Positions 1 to 12,156 of a stretch of 64,000 bases of DNA are shown here, piece after piece; position 1 is the stretch's first letter; every line of letters begins with the position of its first letter. The position numbers and the translations under genes are program-made. The notes below the pieces were generated by a model, which had not been told where the DNA came from, did not search any database, and worked only from the letters and a program-made list of their open reading frames with translations. Origin of the DNA: Pyxicephalus adspersus (taxonomy: Eukaryota > Chordata > Amphibia > Anura > Pyxicephalidae); contig NC_092864.1 of the NCBI RefSeq assembly GCF_032062135.1, positions 20,667,723 through 20,731,722 of the forward strand, given 5' to 3'.

Positions 1-337
1 AGCTCTTCAACACTGGTGAAGATAGACTTTCATGGGTAAACCTTGATCATCCAACAAACCCGAATCGATCAGATCCAGGACTAAAGACATTTGTCAACAA
101 ATAGCAAATTACATTTAACCACCTAGCTGTTAAGCCCGACCTTCGTTCGGGCAAAACAAACGGCTAGGTTGGCTAACCCCGAGATTTTTCCCATCCATAC
201 TTACCTGGTCCCCCTGTGCTCATCGTTTTCGTATTCCAGCGTCGTCCTCCGTCCAGCGTCGTCCGTCGATCTCCCTCTCCAGCGTCGGGTGCCAGCGGGA
301 CCGGCAAGATGCCGGCCGGCATTTTGTGTTCCGCCGC

Positions 338-385
338 CCGGCATCTTGTGTTCCGCCTTCCGGCCGGCGGAACACAAGATGCCGG
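338..385. repeat. 20-bp perfect GC-rich inverted repeat
   Basis: Bases 338-357 are the exact reverse complement of 366-385, with an 8-base loop. The surrounding GCCGGCCGGC blocks extend the symmetry. It lies inside the piggyBac-like element. Confidence 0.9.
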
Positions 386-532
386 CCGGCTTCTTACCTG
401 GTCCCGCTGATTGTCCCACGTCCTTCTCGTTCCAGCGCCGGATGATCTCTGAAGGGAGAAGCCGTCCGGCGAGGAAAAAAAAAACCGGACGGCTCCTCCC
501 TGCATGCGTGATGACGTTGGCGCGTGTGCGGG

Positions 533-1010
533 AAATTCAAATAGAAACCCATTCATTCATTTTGTATTGGATTCAATACAAACTCCTGTATTCAATCCAA
601 TACAAAATAATTCAAATAAATACAAAGTGTGTAATTGGTAAATTCAAACTGTCATTTTGTATTGGATTGGATACAAACTCCCGTATCCAATCCAATACAA
701 AAAATTAAAAAAAAAATCAAATAAAAGTAAATAACTTGGAAATTCAAATTTATATTTTGTATTTGATTGGATACAAACTTGCGTATCCAATCCAATTAAA
801 AATAATATAAAATTAATACAAAGTACTGGTAAATTCAAACGCTCATTTTGTATTGGATTGAATACAAACTCCTGTATCCAATCCAATACAAAAAAATAAA
901 AAAATAAATAAAATAAAAGTAAATAACTTGGAAATTCAAATTCTTATTTTGTATTGGATTGGATACAAACTCCCGTATCCAATCAATACAAAATAATTCA
1001 AAACAAACCC
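533..1010. repeat. Alternating array of five palindromic units
   Basis: Five units beginning AAATTCAAA start at 533, 640, 740, 831 and 932. Each contains an inverted pair TTTGTATTGGATTGGATAC / GTATCCAATCCAATACAAA. Units 1, 3 and 5 share one spacer and units 2 and 4 another (AAAAGTAAATAACTTGG), so the array has a higher-order period of about 191-208 bp. Confidence 0.9.
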
Positions 1011-1124
1011 CAATAAATACAGAATCAAAGTTTTAAAAATTGCCACTTATTCCCTGGATGGCTAGTGTGTAACACTGTGTCTTATCTTACCTTTGCTGAT
1101 CTTCGCCTAATTTTGACCATTTGC

Positions 1125-1275
1125 TGCCTGCTTTGACCTCTGCCTGGACTCCGACATCTCTGCCTGCCGCCTGCCCTGACCTCTGCCTGGACTCTTACAT
1201 CTCCGCCTGCTTTGACCTCTGCTTGGACTCTGACATCTCTGCCTGGACCTGGACATCACCGCCTGCCTGACCCCC
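1125..1275. repeat. CTCTGCCTGGACTC imperfect tandem repeat
   Basis: Successive copies of TTTGACCTCTGCCTGGACTC and CGACATCTCTGCCTGC-like units follow one another, with variable gaps, inside the piggyBac-like element. Confidence 0.8.
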
Positions 1276-1594
1276 CCTGCCATGGCTTCAAGCTTTGTTT
1301 ATGTAGTCATGTTTAAGCTGATTTTTGTGTTTTTCCTTTAATTTTATTAAAAGTAATTTTTTTTTTTAAATGATTGTGTGTTTCAAACATTTTTTATATT
1401 CATAATATCTACTAGAACCCTTGTTCGGACATATTTCTGTAAGTTACAGGTCTACAATTTAAAAAAAAAATTTCATGAAAAACAGTGGATCACTTTTGGT
1501 ACAGAAATCTAGACCTCAGTGTAACGCTCAGGAGGTTAAGAAATCGATTCCAGGTTTGTTGAATTACTCAGGGTTAGCTATGAAAATCGGGCCC

Positions 1595-3685
1595 CATGTA
1601 TCATTAACAATTGCCCTATTTTTTTTAAATATACTGTTTTTGTCCATTTTTTAATCTCTATACTGCCAAAATAGGCTGCATGTTACTTCCCTGGTCTGGT
1701 TTATTGGTAGAAAAAATGGTAGATGATGTTGCTAAAATGTGTGCTGGCACAGCTGCTTGTAGTCTCAGGTATGGGTATGTATGTGTTAAAAGTAATTTCA
1801 AGCTATATTAAAGTGACCTGATATTGTAGCATGTAAGAGCCCTGGACTAATGGTCTAATGCCGAGGTCAGTGGTCTGGTTCACCAGCACAGTTCTAATCA
1901 TCAATGGTCTTGTTCCAAGATGCATTGTTGGAACACTGTGCATGGGGTGCGTTATACTGCCAAAGGCCTGGACTGGTGTGATTTACATAAAGTAGCCTGT
2001 TTTTCCAGTGTGTGGTTGCCAAAGGTTCAGCTAAGTTAAATAACAAAATAAATAAATAAATAAAGCTTTAGTTGGGCTTTACGTTAACTTTTGTTTTAAG
2101 AATACCGAAATTGTAATAGTGTATGTAATAAAAAAATGTAATAAACACTTTTTTACAAAGTTTATGATGTTCCTATGGCACTTTACAATATGAAATTTGC
2201 TATGAGGGTGAATTGAATAACAAGATATTGTGCATATTTTGTCACTTTCAGGTGTATTTTTACTGGTATAATAAATCATTGTCACCATGTATGATACCAA
2301 AAATGGCACCACAAAGTGATGGCACCCTCATACAGTTGCAATAGTGGACATTCTATACTATCTTACAGCTTTTGGTTGTCTGTTGGATGCTTCCTATTCA
2401 GGGTTTCATATAATACTCTGTGACACCGGAAACTTTGCTGATTTTTTTAATAAATATTGCTAATGAATGCTTCTAAATAAAACCAAATAATAAATGAATA
2501 TAAATATTCAGTCATTTAGAATGCGATAATTACTTCTAAAATTAACCACAATAGACATTCATTTAGAATTCAATTAACTAATATGTAATTGCAACACGGT
2601 TCACATGAACATAAGGCAACTAATTGAGACGAGAAATAATGAAGATGTTATCTGTTCATTTTTATCCTTCCGCAAGCACTTCTTTTAAATATCTGGAAGT
2701 AAATTATGCAAAGCTGTCATCTTCATTTTTTCCAGGATACAAGGAATGATTAACATTTTTGAGGAGGAAGTATGTACTGATCATCCTATATTACAACCAC
2801 CCCCACACTTGCTCCTGACATTCCTATCTGAGCATGTTGAAGCTTTACCGATGTTTCCTAGCTGATTGTAATTCTTCACATCCCCAGAGGAAACACTTAT
2901 AATGACTTCTTTAGTGCTAAACTCCATCCCATCTAGAAGCTTCTTACCCCATCACCTCAATTATATTTCATAATTTACAGAATAGAAGAGGGGGAAGCAA
3001 AATGAAGAGCTAAGTGTAGATGACATTACCAACTGATCACACATCCCAGTAATTATAGGGACAATTTGTCATTATAATAAATGGGAAGTTAAAATTTCCA
3101 TGGCTGGTGCTGCTCTAAATGCCAATTTACTCGATCAATAATATTAATACAGAATGTTATGTCACCCAGACTATTACACTTCCAGTCCTAGCTCACATTG
3201 TGTTAAAAAGTATAAGGGAACTTGCAACCAAATTAAGTATCACTAGCAGGGTTGACTAGAAGAGGTGACATCTTGTACATACCCAATTTCTACTCAACTC
3301 CAACCTTATCTCTGCATCAGGACCCTACAGTGTTGTGCTGAAAACATAATTTCACACTACCTCCTTAAATGTACTGTATCATAGTTTTTGATAGTAGGTA
3401 TTATACACGCCAATTCATCTTGGTATGTAAACCAACTTGAAAGTCTTGACCTCACCAGTTGGAGCAAATGTTATTTCAGTTTTGCTTTCTGCTTCCAAAT
3501 AAGCATGGCAATTCCTTACAACATTTGCTTCTAAGTATCCAATAAGTTAATTCCTAGGGGCTAGGCAGAGATCACACAGTGTACAAGGAGAACTGTGAAT
3601 GCTTCACACTGTTAGAGACTGTAGGAACCTGTAATGAGCAAACACTGCAGGTCCAATGCTCAAATAACATTACAAATATACACGG
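1595..3685. other. Unannotated AT-rich sequence
   Basis: No gene or recognised transposon. It contains a short AAAT microsatellite at 2044-2064. Confidence 0.5.
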
Positions 3686-3872
3686 GGGTCTATTTATTAA
3701 TCTTTTCAACCAAGATGAACACATCTTTTACTCTATTTTACGTATTTTTTACACTGGATTTGATTAGAAAATGTACAAAAAACATTTACTAATGATCTAT
3801 TAAGTGAATACAATTTGAAACATATAAGAATTGTGGGTAAACATTGGGTGAAACTATTTATAAATAGATCCT
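3686..3872. mobile_element. MITE with GGGTCTA termini
   Basis: GGGTCTATTTATTAATC at the left and ATTTATAAATAGATCC at the right form an inverted pair. Internal TTACACTGGATTTGATTAGAAA and GGGTAAACATTGGGT blocks match the copy at 53957-54128. Confidence 0.6.
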
Positions 3873-6216
3873 GTAAAAGAAAAGTAAAAAAACTAAAAAA
3901 GTGTTACTTAGAAAGGTCACTGTTCTGGTTTATTTACTATGTTTGTAAATGTTAACTTAAGCTACTGAGCTCTGTGAACAGCAAAGGCTTATCAGCTGAG
4001 CAAATGTAAAAAGCAGACTGGGATTTCACTTATTGCTTGGATATGAGCCATACTCAACATTCATTTGCAATAAGTCAGATACACATTTCATTTATTTCCA
4101 CTGTACAAAAAGATAGCATATGTATGAAAAAATACTATACATTCTCTTAAAAACAGATATCTCTTGGGTATTTTATGTTGCATCAGCCAGTAATTCTAGT
4201 ATGTTTTCTTTTCTAGCTAAAAAAAAAAAAACCAAGAACAAACATTAAAATAAAACAGACAACTAATAGTTTCATATATTACAAAAACAAAACACATTAA
4301 GCTCTGAAAGACAAATTACAACCCTTCTAAAGCCCTCGCTCTGAAAGTTTGACAACTATCAAACCCCAGGCAAAAGCTAACAAACTGGAAACATTTTGAT
4401 GATATTTACTTTGGCATCAAACCATGCAAGGGCACAGTCTGTGAAGTGTACAATTCATTCATAAACTGTCCACATCTGGGTTATCTCTGACATTACACAA
4501 AGCTGTTGTACTGGCACTGAAGTGTTATACCTGATCCGGAGCAACAAGTGCTATTTGTGTGCTATTCAATTAGTTCAAGCACGGCTAAAAAAAGGAGTAA
4601 ATTAACCAAGCAAAGTACAAAAATAAATATTTCTTGTAGAGCACCATCTGGCTTTTTAATAGAAAAACAAAAGACATTAGTATGACAAGAATAAAATTTG
4701 GTCTGCTAATGCAGTTAAAAAGAAACCCAAAAAAACTCCCCTCTTACATACAGCAAAAAATGATTACTGCCCACTTGGTAAGTGCATGGTTTTCCTTTGC
4801 CGCTGGTACTTTATTATCATTCCCCTATTCATTTTAGGCTACTATATACTGAATAGGAAGACCATATTTTGTAAACCTTAATTGCTTTAATTTCAGGTTG
4901 GTCTCATGACATACCTTTGTCCTCAAGCAGGAGGACTTCATGCACCTCCAGGGGCTGTCACCTCCAGGGGTGTGGAGGGATAAAGTATGGAAAAGGTAAG
5001 TCCTGCTTATGATTTATTCAAATATTAAAAAATAGGATTTCAAAACAAATAGTTTAATTAGTTAACCCTTTTAACATTTCAGCATCTACTGTAAGACTAA
5101 TAATCTATAACATGAATAATAAAAGATGAAAAAGAAATGACCAATATATAATGTGGTTTAATAATGAGGCTAGCCAGATTTCAATGAATATACATAAGGA
5201 CCAAATGAAGGTTATTGATTAATTTTACATTTATCTAAATTGCACCTGTTCCTTCTACACACTGAGGTCATATATTTTGTTGGTTGAATCAACATTCCCC
5301 CATCACTTAATTAGGTGTTTCTAATAGAAAGAAGAACTTTGCATTTAGTGTTGTAACAAGCAAATTAATTGCATTTTCTACACTACTAGTCTGGTCCACA
5401 GATAGCTGAGTCCATTAGATATGGGTGGAAGGGCAACAGGTTTGGGTTTCCGAAATCATTGTAAAATTATAATTATAGAGCCAGATTCCCCTTTATGACC
5501 CTTTCATCCCCTCTTTATTATCCACAAAGTTTTATAATTGTGTTCATACTCATTATGTGTGCATACTTATGAATTCTATTTCTAGCCTTCATATGAAATC
5601 TGAGATAAAGACTTTGTTTAAACACATGTGCGGTTATAGGTAATGAGTTTTTTTCAGCGATTCTTTTTCTTAAGCGCTTCAAAAAAAAAAAAATGTCCCC
5701 ATAGTTAAAGGACTGTTTGCTAGTAAAGGAAAACTCCAAAGAACTCCAAAGCCAAAAGAAAAATAATACATGCTAGTTTCTAGTATATTTCCCTAGTGGT
5801 TGACCTTTATGAACTTATGTAACTATGTAACATGCACTCATAAAAGTAAAAACAACAGTTTTTCACCTGCACTAGAAAATACGTATCTATATACTCAAAT
5901 ATAAACCAATCCAAACATAAACCAAGATACCTACAGGAAAACTACAGTGACTCAAATATAAATCTAGCACATAAAATGCAGGTATTCTGCTAACGTTCAA
6001 AACAGTAATCAACACAAATGCCTATAAGATTATTGTGAATAAATACATCCATGGTGTGTAATTTTTAAAATATTTATTCAAAATTAGAAAAAAAATAAAA
6101 CCACATTTGCTCAGTTTGTTTATCGTTTCCATTCTCTACTGGTTAAAGTATTTTTTACTTATAAGTTAGTTATGATGGGTCACTTGCGCCTAAATACTCT
6201 TTTGTGCAATACTGTT
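3873..6216. other. Unannotated sequence with a short retroelement-like tail
   Basis: Mostly AT-rich unique sequence. At 5793-5835 the stretch CTAGTGGTTGACCTTT...AACTATGTAAC resembles the extreme 3' tail of the CR1-like elements seen at 12800-13165. An exon-like interval at 4894-4995 is discussed among the rejected items. Confidence 0.4.
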
Positions 6217-6330
6217 GGCTACCAATAGATGGCACTGTTTCCTTGTGTATAGTGTTACAATCCCTGTTTCAGCAAGAATTTGTTACACACTTTACATAAG
6301 GACACAGCACCATTTAGTGGTCAGATTGTA
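6217..6330. mobile_element. Short MITE, AATAGATGGCACTGT termini
   Basis: TACCAATAGATGGCACTGT at the left mirrors ACAGCACCATTTAGTGGT at the right, giving a roughly 110-bp inverted-repeat element. The same ends flank 12131-12755. Confidence 0.5.
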
Positions 6331-7859
6331 AACTGAGATTCTATTTCTATATTTTCTGCTAAAAACAATCTCACTCTATACTTGAGTATATACAGTAGTA
6401 TATACTCTTTGATTGAAAAAACTGAAATTTAATGCACAGAAAAGGTGGGGCAAGACCAGTCAGGCTAGGGAGGCAAATGCTAGATTATGCTGGACATTTT
6501 CCAAACAGAAAATTAGTCGGGCTCAATTTGGCATTCTGCAACTTCTTACACGTTAAAGTGTGTAGTAATATAAGGGTAAATAAATTCATTATAGATGAGG
6601 AGTATGTACAACTGTACAAGACTAAAGGGAAGGATGGGGTTAAACTTTAAAATCCTTATTTACAATGCTAATGTAAATAGAATTACCCTGTCTGCATAAT
6701 TTAAATTGATCATTGTAACATAAAGGCTCCAAAGATTTTTATTTAACTATAAAAAATTAACACAAATCTGACACTTGTTTCAAAGCCTCCAATCTAATGT
6801 AATTATAATTGTATTTAACTTAATGTAACAATCAAAGGAAAAACGCCAAGATAAAGGCATAGCTGGGAGGTACAGGGGACTCTAAGAAACGTCAGAGAGA
6901 CAAGCCGGTGTAAGGTTAAGGATAGAGATCAGAAAAATGTCAGGTGGAGAAGATTGCGTAGGGAAGAAGAGGTAGGAGAGGACAGGTTATAGAAAGGGAA
7001 AGGCTAAGAGGAAGAGGTCACTTGGCAGAAAGTTTGGTGGCAGAAATTTGCCCACCTGCATGTCCCTTAGAGGTTTTGGGGATTGGGTTCAGTGTTAGTT
7101 GGAGGTGGTTTTAGGTCCTCCAGAGAAGTGTTTATTAGTGTATATTGTATAATGGTCGGCGATCCATCTTCAGGTGTGCTGTCTCCCAAATTGGTAAAAA
7201 GAGAAAGAAAAAGTAGTCTTTGATGTTTTAGTCCTGGTAAGGGGCTACATATGACTAATATATTTCCAGAGGTGGTGGGGTGTGGTTGGAAACAATTCCA
7301 TTAGGTGGTGGCTAACCCCAAGGTTGATATTGGTGATGATTTAATACTTCGAGGAGGTGGTAGAACTTAGTAGTGGGCATTGTGGTTGAAAGAGGTTTTA
7401 AAGTTAAAAGAATGAGTGAATAATATTACATTGTATTTTGTGTTTAGTTAATTGTTAAACGTATGTTTATTGGTGTATTGGTTTTTTAAATGCTGTAACT
7501 TTGCTATTGAAATTTTGTTTGGTAACAAACAGTGACTTAAACCAATAAATGTACATAACTGAATCGCTCATTGCTGTTGTATTAAATGGTAAAAGTGGTG
7601 AAGAAGGGGTTGGGGAGGGGGTGATGGCCAAGTGGATGTCTGTTTAAGGAGGGTCTGTTGATTTCTGAGCTTCCTCAGTCATAATGTTATGTCAGTGGAA
7701 AAAGTGTACATACAATGAAGGGATGATAAAAACAAGGAAAAACAAGACAAGAGAGGTGAGATATACCATCAGATTTAAAGGTATTTTTTTGAATGAGCCC
7801 AGTTTTTATGCAAACATATGTACACAATGCCAGAAAACGTTTCCCTTGTCTCTGGTGAC
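6331..7859. other. Unannotated sequence
   Basis: G-rich, AGG-biased stretch around 6880-7400, otherwise unique-looking. I recognise no gene or repeat. The right edge may include decayed 5' sequence of the Tc1 relic. Confidence 0.4.
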
Positions 7860-8096
7860 TTTTTGTTTGCGCAGTAAGGCACCATGCAGTGTATAGCTTA
7901 CACAAAAGATGAAGATGCCATAGCAAAGCCACTTGTGCTCCCATTCAATGGCTCCCACCAGAATACAATATAATTGTAACTGAACAAGCCACAAGACTCT
8001 GGAATGATTCCATTTGAATAGACAAGACAAAGATACACAAAGACATTTGGCCATATAGCACAGCACCACATTTGGCAGAAACCAAACACTGGGGGT

Positions 8097-8156
8097 CTGA
8101 TTTAATAAAGCTCTCCAAGACTGGAGAAATAGACTGGGTGATCCAAAAAAGCTGGA
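8097..8156. mobile_element. Left-half fragment of family A MITE
   Basis: GTCTGATTTAATAAAGCTCTCC AAG-type left arm sits between two consecutive transposase blocks of the Tc1 relic. Only about 60 bp remain, implying internal deletion after insertion. Confidence 0.6.
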
Positions 8157-8287
8157 ATGCCCCTCATGCCCAGATCATCAGCACAAACATCTCAAAACAG
8201 CTGTCAAGTACAGTGGTGGAGGGGTAATGATTTGTAATGATTTGGGCTTGTTTTCCTGCCACAGGATCTCGGGACCTTGAAGTCATT

Positions 8288-8521
8288 GGCCCTGATTTAT
8301 TAAAGTTCTCCAAGGCTGGAGAGAGTACACTTCCACAATTGAAGCTGGGTGATCCAGCAAACCTGAAATGGATCTGGTCCAGGATTGAAAACATTTGCTA
8401 ACAAACAGTTAACAAATATCTTGACTTTTAGGAAATCCATTCCAAGTTTGCTGGATTACCCAGCTTCACTGATGAAAGTGTATTCTCTCTAGCCTTGGAG
8501 AACTTTAATAAATCAGGGCCA
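8288..8521. mobile_element. Palindromic MITE, family A, inside Tc1 relic
   Basis: A full copy running from GGCCCTGATTTATTAAAG to CTTTAATAAATCAGGGCC with complementary arms. It interrupts the transposase gene between GAAGTCATTG and the AATCCTCCATGAG block. Confidence 0.9.
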
Positions 8522-9030
8522 ATAGAATCCTCCATGAGTTCTGTATACCAAAGAATTCTAGAGTCAATTGCTAGGACAATCTTGGTTGAAACTGGGTTAT
8601 ACAAAAAGGACAATAATCCCAAACACACCAGCAAATCTACAAAAGAATGCTTAAAACGAAAAAGAACAATAATGTTGCAACGGTCAAATCAAAGTCCAGA
8701 CCTGAATCTGAACGAGATGCTGTAGCAGGACCCTCAGACAGCTGTGCATAAATGAATACTAAACTTCAAGGAGTTGAAATAATATTGTAAAAAATGAGGA
8801 CTCAAACTAAATTTACAAGGATGTGAAAGATTGATAAAGTCATACAGAAATGATTGCTTCAAGTTATTGCAGAAAAGATGGTTCTACAAGCTATTAAATC
8901 ATGGGGTGTACTTAGTTTTTCACAAATGGCTTCTCTATTTTGGCTCTATTTTGTTATAATATAAAATGACACAGTGGAATCTATTGTATGATGTTGTTCA
9001 TCCGAGGATTACCTAATTTTAGTTTCCCAT

Positions 9031-10611
9031 GACTGTAGGTGCATGCCATAATTGGCAAATATTCAAAGCATACTTATGGAAAAGGCTCGCCCCCACCAAC
9101 AAGTTTATTTTCTCTGTAAAAGCAGTAGAAATGTTATATGCCTGGGAGAAATGATCAGTATTTGTTTGTGCTTTTCTTGTAGCGGTTTATCACTGTCTAC
9201 AGCTGATAATGAAACACAGTGTAGAAAAGCAGTGTTGCCTCCACATTTCTCTTTTATAGCGATGTGTGAATTGTGATTCTAGGTTCCATACTTTGATCTT
9301 TCTTCTCTACTATGTGAGTCTCCAATATTGAGGTGCTTATGTGTATACTGTATCTGGACTGTCACAGAATATGGTCGTATTTTACTGCTATTATTTTTTT
9401 CATGCTTGGTCTACTGGATTTAGTCTGCTGACTAGCAACATGTATCAGCCAGAGCTTTGAATATGCAATAAGGTATTTATTTGCATTTAACATGACACAA
9501 AAGAGACAGGACATTACTCAAGAAGACAAGCAACAACAGCGTAGGACTTTAACCTTCTGAGAAGTATGAAATCTACAGCTAATGGATGACAAACAATGTG
9601 TAGTCTAATATAAACTATACTATATATATATATATAATTATATATATATATATATATTGCTGTCCATGGTATGATCCTGGGTTTCGTCAATTGGTCTTCT
9701 CTAGGTTTAGCAACATTATATGCCCACAGGAAATCAGCTGACTACCTAAATATTTTGAATGTCCAGGTTTTATCATCAATGGGGTTTTTCTTCCCTGATT
9801 GCCTGGGATGCATTGGGCTCAAATTATGATAAAGGTTTAAGGAGAAAGAGACATTCTCCATGAGAGCCTTTCTAATGTGCCGGAGAAGACTTTATGCTGT
9901 GGTTCGACTCTGTCATCATCAGTAGAAGATATTAGAAAAAATTTACTGAAACTGTGGATGGAAATAAATGTTGTGACATTGAATTAGACTAGTAAAAGGA
10001 TACCACGGCAAATGCATGTTTTAAAAAGCTAATTACAGGTAGTCCAACAAAATGTGTGACTGTTTTATGTAAAGGTAGTGTACACTGTATTTACAGCAAT
10101 GCCAGTCACCCAATGCTCTACTTATGATGCTACGCAACCTTACTGAAACCTGAATGTCTTTAAAAGCTTGCTTTAAGCAAAATTACTGTAATTACAATTA
10201 CTTTTTATATATTTTTAAATGCCATTTAGAATGTGTTAACGTTTTCTAAAACATTATTATCTGGTTTTCACATTTTAAATCCAGAACACAAAATATCCTG
10301 ATTTTATAGGATTACATGAAGTACAGTAATATATCTGCAAATTTACCATTAGCATTTAAAAAGGGTTTAGTACAGTGGTTTTGTACTTGAAATGTGCATT
10401 AATGGAATTTGACATTCAATGAGGAACTGTGCTGCCTCACCTCCAGTCACTGATATAATAAAGTATCAAAAATAGCCAGTTACCACAACACCCGCACAAC
10501 CAGTCTGTACTAAAGTCTAAATATCTTATCACAAAAAATGGATAAAAAAGGTGTGCATAGCAGCAATAACATATGCTATAACATGGGAAGATGTGTAAGC
10601 AGCCACACTCC
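9031..10611. other. Unannotated sequence with TA microsatellite
   Basis: No gene recognised. A TA repeat interrupted by AATTA occupies 9620-9657. Confidence 0.5.
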
Positions 10612-10909
10612 AAGGCTGCGTACACACATCTAATTATTCTTGGGACTAATGGTCCTACTTGTCTCAAGTGAAAATCTGACATGTGTACATCGGTCCCCCG
10701 ATGTCATTCATCAATCCGCCATGCTGGATCAATGGATGACCGATTGGGAATGACTGGTATGCATGTCAATGAAGGAGACCATAGCTATTCACTGGTCCCA
10801 CTCTTTACAGAACAGAATGACACTGTGTGTACAATGCTTGTTCATTCATCTTTCACCAGAAACCTTCATGGAAGATTATTTCCAGCAACAAAAATCCTAT
10901 GTACAGTAT

Positions 10910-10915
<6 letters not shown>
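10612..10915. mobile_element. MITE, AAGGCTGCGTACACAC family, right end decayed
   Basis: The left terminus AAGGCTGCGTACACACATC is clear. The interior GAACAGAATGACACTGTG...TTCATTCATC aligns by eye with the copies near 36400-36740 and 46230-46491. The right terminus runs into the TA microsatellite at 10911-10950. Confidence 0.65.

Positions 10916-10950
<35 letters not shown>
10911..10950. repeat. TA microsatellite
   Basis: Uninterrupted AT alternation of about 40 bp at the decayed right end of the adjacent MITE. Confidence 0.95.
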
Positions 10951-10954
<4 letters not shown>

Positions 10955-12130
10955 AACACCATGTAGGATTCACTTTATAATTAATGCTTGAGTGGTTGTT
11001 GGGTGGGGGGATTTACTTTTTTTGCTGAGAGGAGAATAAAAGCATATATTGTGGCTACAAATACTGCATAAATATGCAAGTAGAAGCACCTATTGGCACA
11101 ACTATGTTCTTGAAAGTCCTTCTTACTCATTAAAATGTGACCACATTAGTCATATGCATGCTGAGTACCTTTCTCTCGCAAAAGTGGCCCAGGTATTTCA
11201 AACCATAGCAATGCTCCCAAACTGCAATCAGTTCATGGTCAACTCTTACTTATTCCTGTAAAGGAACATAAGTAATATTGCTCCAGTCCACCTTTTGAAT
11301 ATACTTGTCACATGTCAGGGACAATCATGTGTAGTGAAAGTTAGAAAAAATGAAATATATTGAAGCATGATAACTGACATTTAATGTTTGAAGTAGGGTT
11401 CAGTAATGGCATGCTCTTCATCAGGGCAGGTTCCATTTAGGAGCCATTCATAGCAGGTTTTCTAGACATGATGAACATTTCTGGATTTTCCCCTTTTCAG
11501 AACAGTGGCATCTCTGTGTTTTGTACATTGAAGAATACGAGGGCTTTATGGATGAAAGTGTTGTAATCACAAACTAATGAACAGTCTGCTGCAAATGTCA
11601 ACCCGTAATCTTCCATTCACACTTCTGTCGTGTGAATGAGGAATCTGATGCAGCACTCTCTTAGATAAAAAAATATTTATAATGATAATTGATAAAAGAG
11701 GACCACTGTGAAAAAGATTTCACTTTCACATCTTACGCTTTTAAAACTATTTTCTAGCTTTTACGCCAACATAGTAAATAAACCTTGTGTGTCATTTCAT
11801 TTATGTTATTGACCTAATTTATATGTTGTGCTAAGCCAAATGGCAGAGAACAAACAATTACTTAGTGGAGTGTTTGCTTTGCTATGCTCCTGAAGGCATA
11901 ATGTCAGCAATGTGTGACAGGCTTTGACACCTCAATATCTTATATGTGTCAGTGTTTTTTCTAAGAAGCTCCTCCTGAGTGGAACAAAGGTGATGTTTTG
12001 GAACTGATAAAGAAGCCTAAACCATATGCATCATAATCTTGTGTACTGTATAAACTAAAGCATAAGCTAAGATGTTTTTGAACTGAAATTGCCATTAGAA
12101 AATTAATCTTGGTTTAAAGTTTGGTCATGC
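10951..12130. other. Unannotated sequence
   Basis: AT-rich, nothing recognised. Confidence 0.5.
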
Positions 12131-12156
12131 CAGTAGAGGGCACTGTATCCTCATAT

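Larger units (their letters stand above)
115..1539. mobile_element. piggyBac-like non-autonomous element with TTAA target sites
   Basis: TTAA at 115-118 and again at 1536-1539. The left end TTAACCACCTAGCTGTTA pairs with the complement of the right end, TTAACCTCCTGAGCGTTA. A subterminal hairpin (GCCCGA...TCGGGC, 133-151) is typical of the frog TTAACC family. The interior holds a GC-rich segment, an array of palindromic units and a CTCTGCCTGGACTC repeat; there is no transposase. Confidence 0.85.
1..1594. mobile_element. Palindromic MITE (family A) split by a 1.4-kb insertion
   Basis: Positions 1-114 match the left half of the family A palindrome (from AGCTCTTCAACACTGG to CAACAAATAGCAAATTAC). 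Positions 1540-1594 continue it (GAAATCGATTCCAGG, then a shortened right arm ending near GGGCCCC). The terminal 15 or so bases on the left lie outside the window. Removing 119-1539 restores a continuous palindrome centre. Confidence 0.8.
7860..9030 (+). pseudogene. Tc1/mariner transposase relic interrupted by MITEs
   Basis: Plus-strand text follows a Tc1-type transposase gene in order: CTCTGGAATGATTCC, TTTGGCC, CAGCACCACATTTGGCAGAA (7.98-8.09 kb), AGCTGTCAAGTACAGTGGTGG and GATTTGGGCTTGTTTTCC (8.20-8.26 kb), then GGACAATAATCCCAAACACA (the DNDPKH block, 8.61 kb) and CAAAGTCCAGACCTGAA (SPDLN block, 8.69 kb), ending in the CACAAATGGCTTCTC 3' region. Several stops and frameshifts are present and no intact reading frame remains. 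Boundaries are approximate because terminal inverted repeats are not clear. Confidence 0.85.

Noticed and set aside
169..708. 179-codon plus-strand frame
   Set aside because: It runs across the GC-rich hairpin and palindromic array of a non-autonomous transposon and resembles no protein I know.
4894..4995. Exon-like interval: TTTCAG acceptor, open in one frame, GTAAGT donor
   Set aside because: The translation is low in information and contains repeated CCTCCAGGGG; no family recognised and no partner exons. RNA-seq could revive it.
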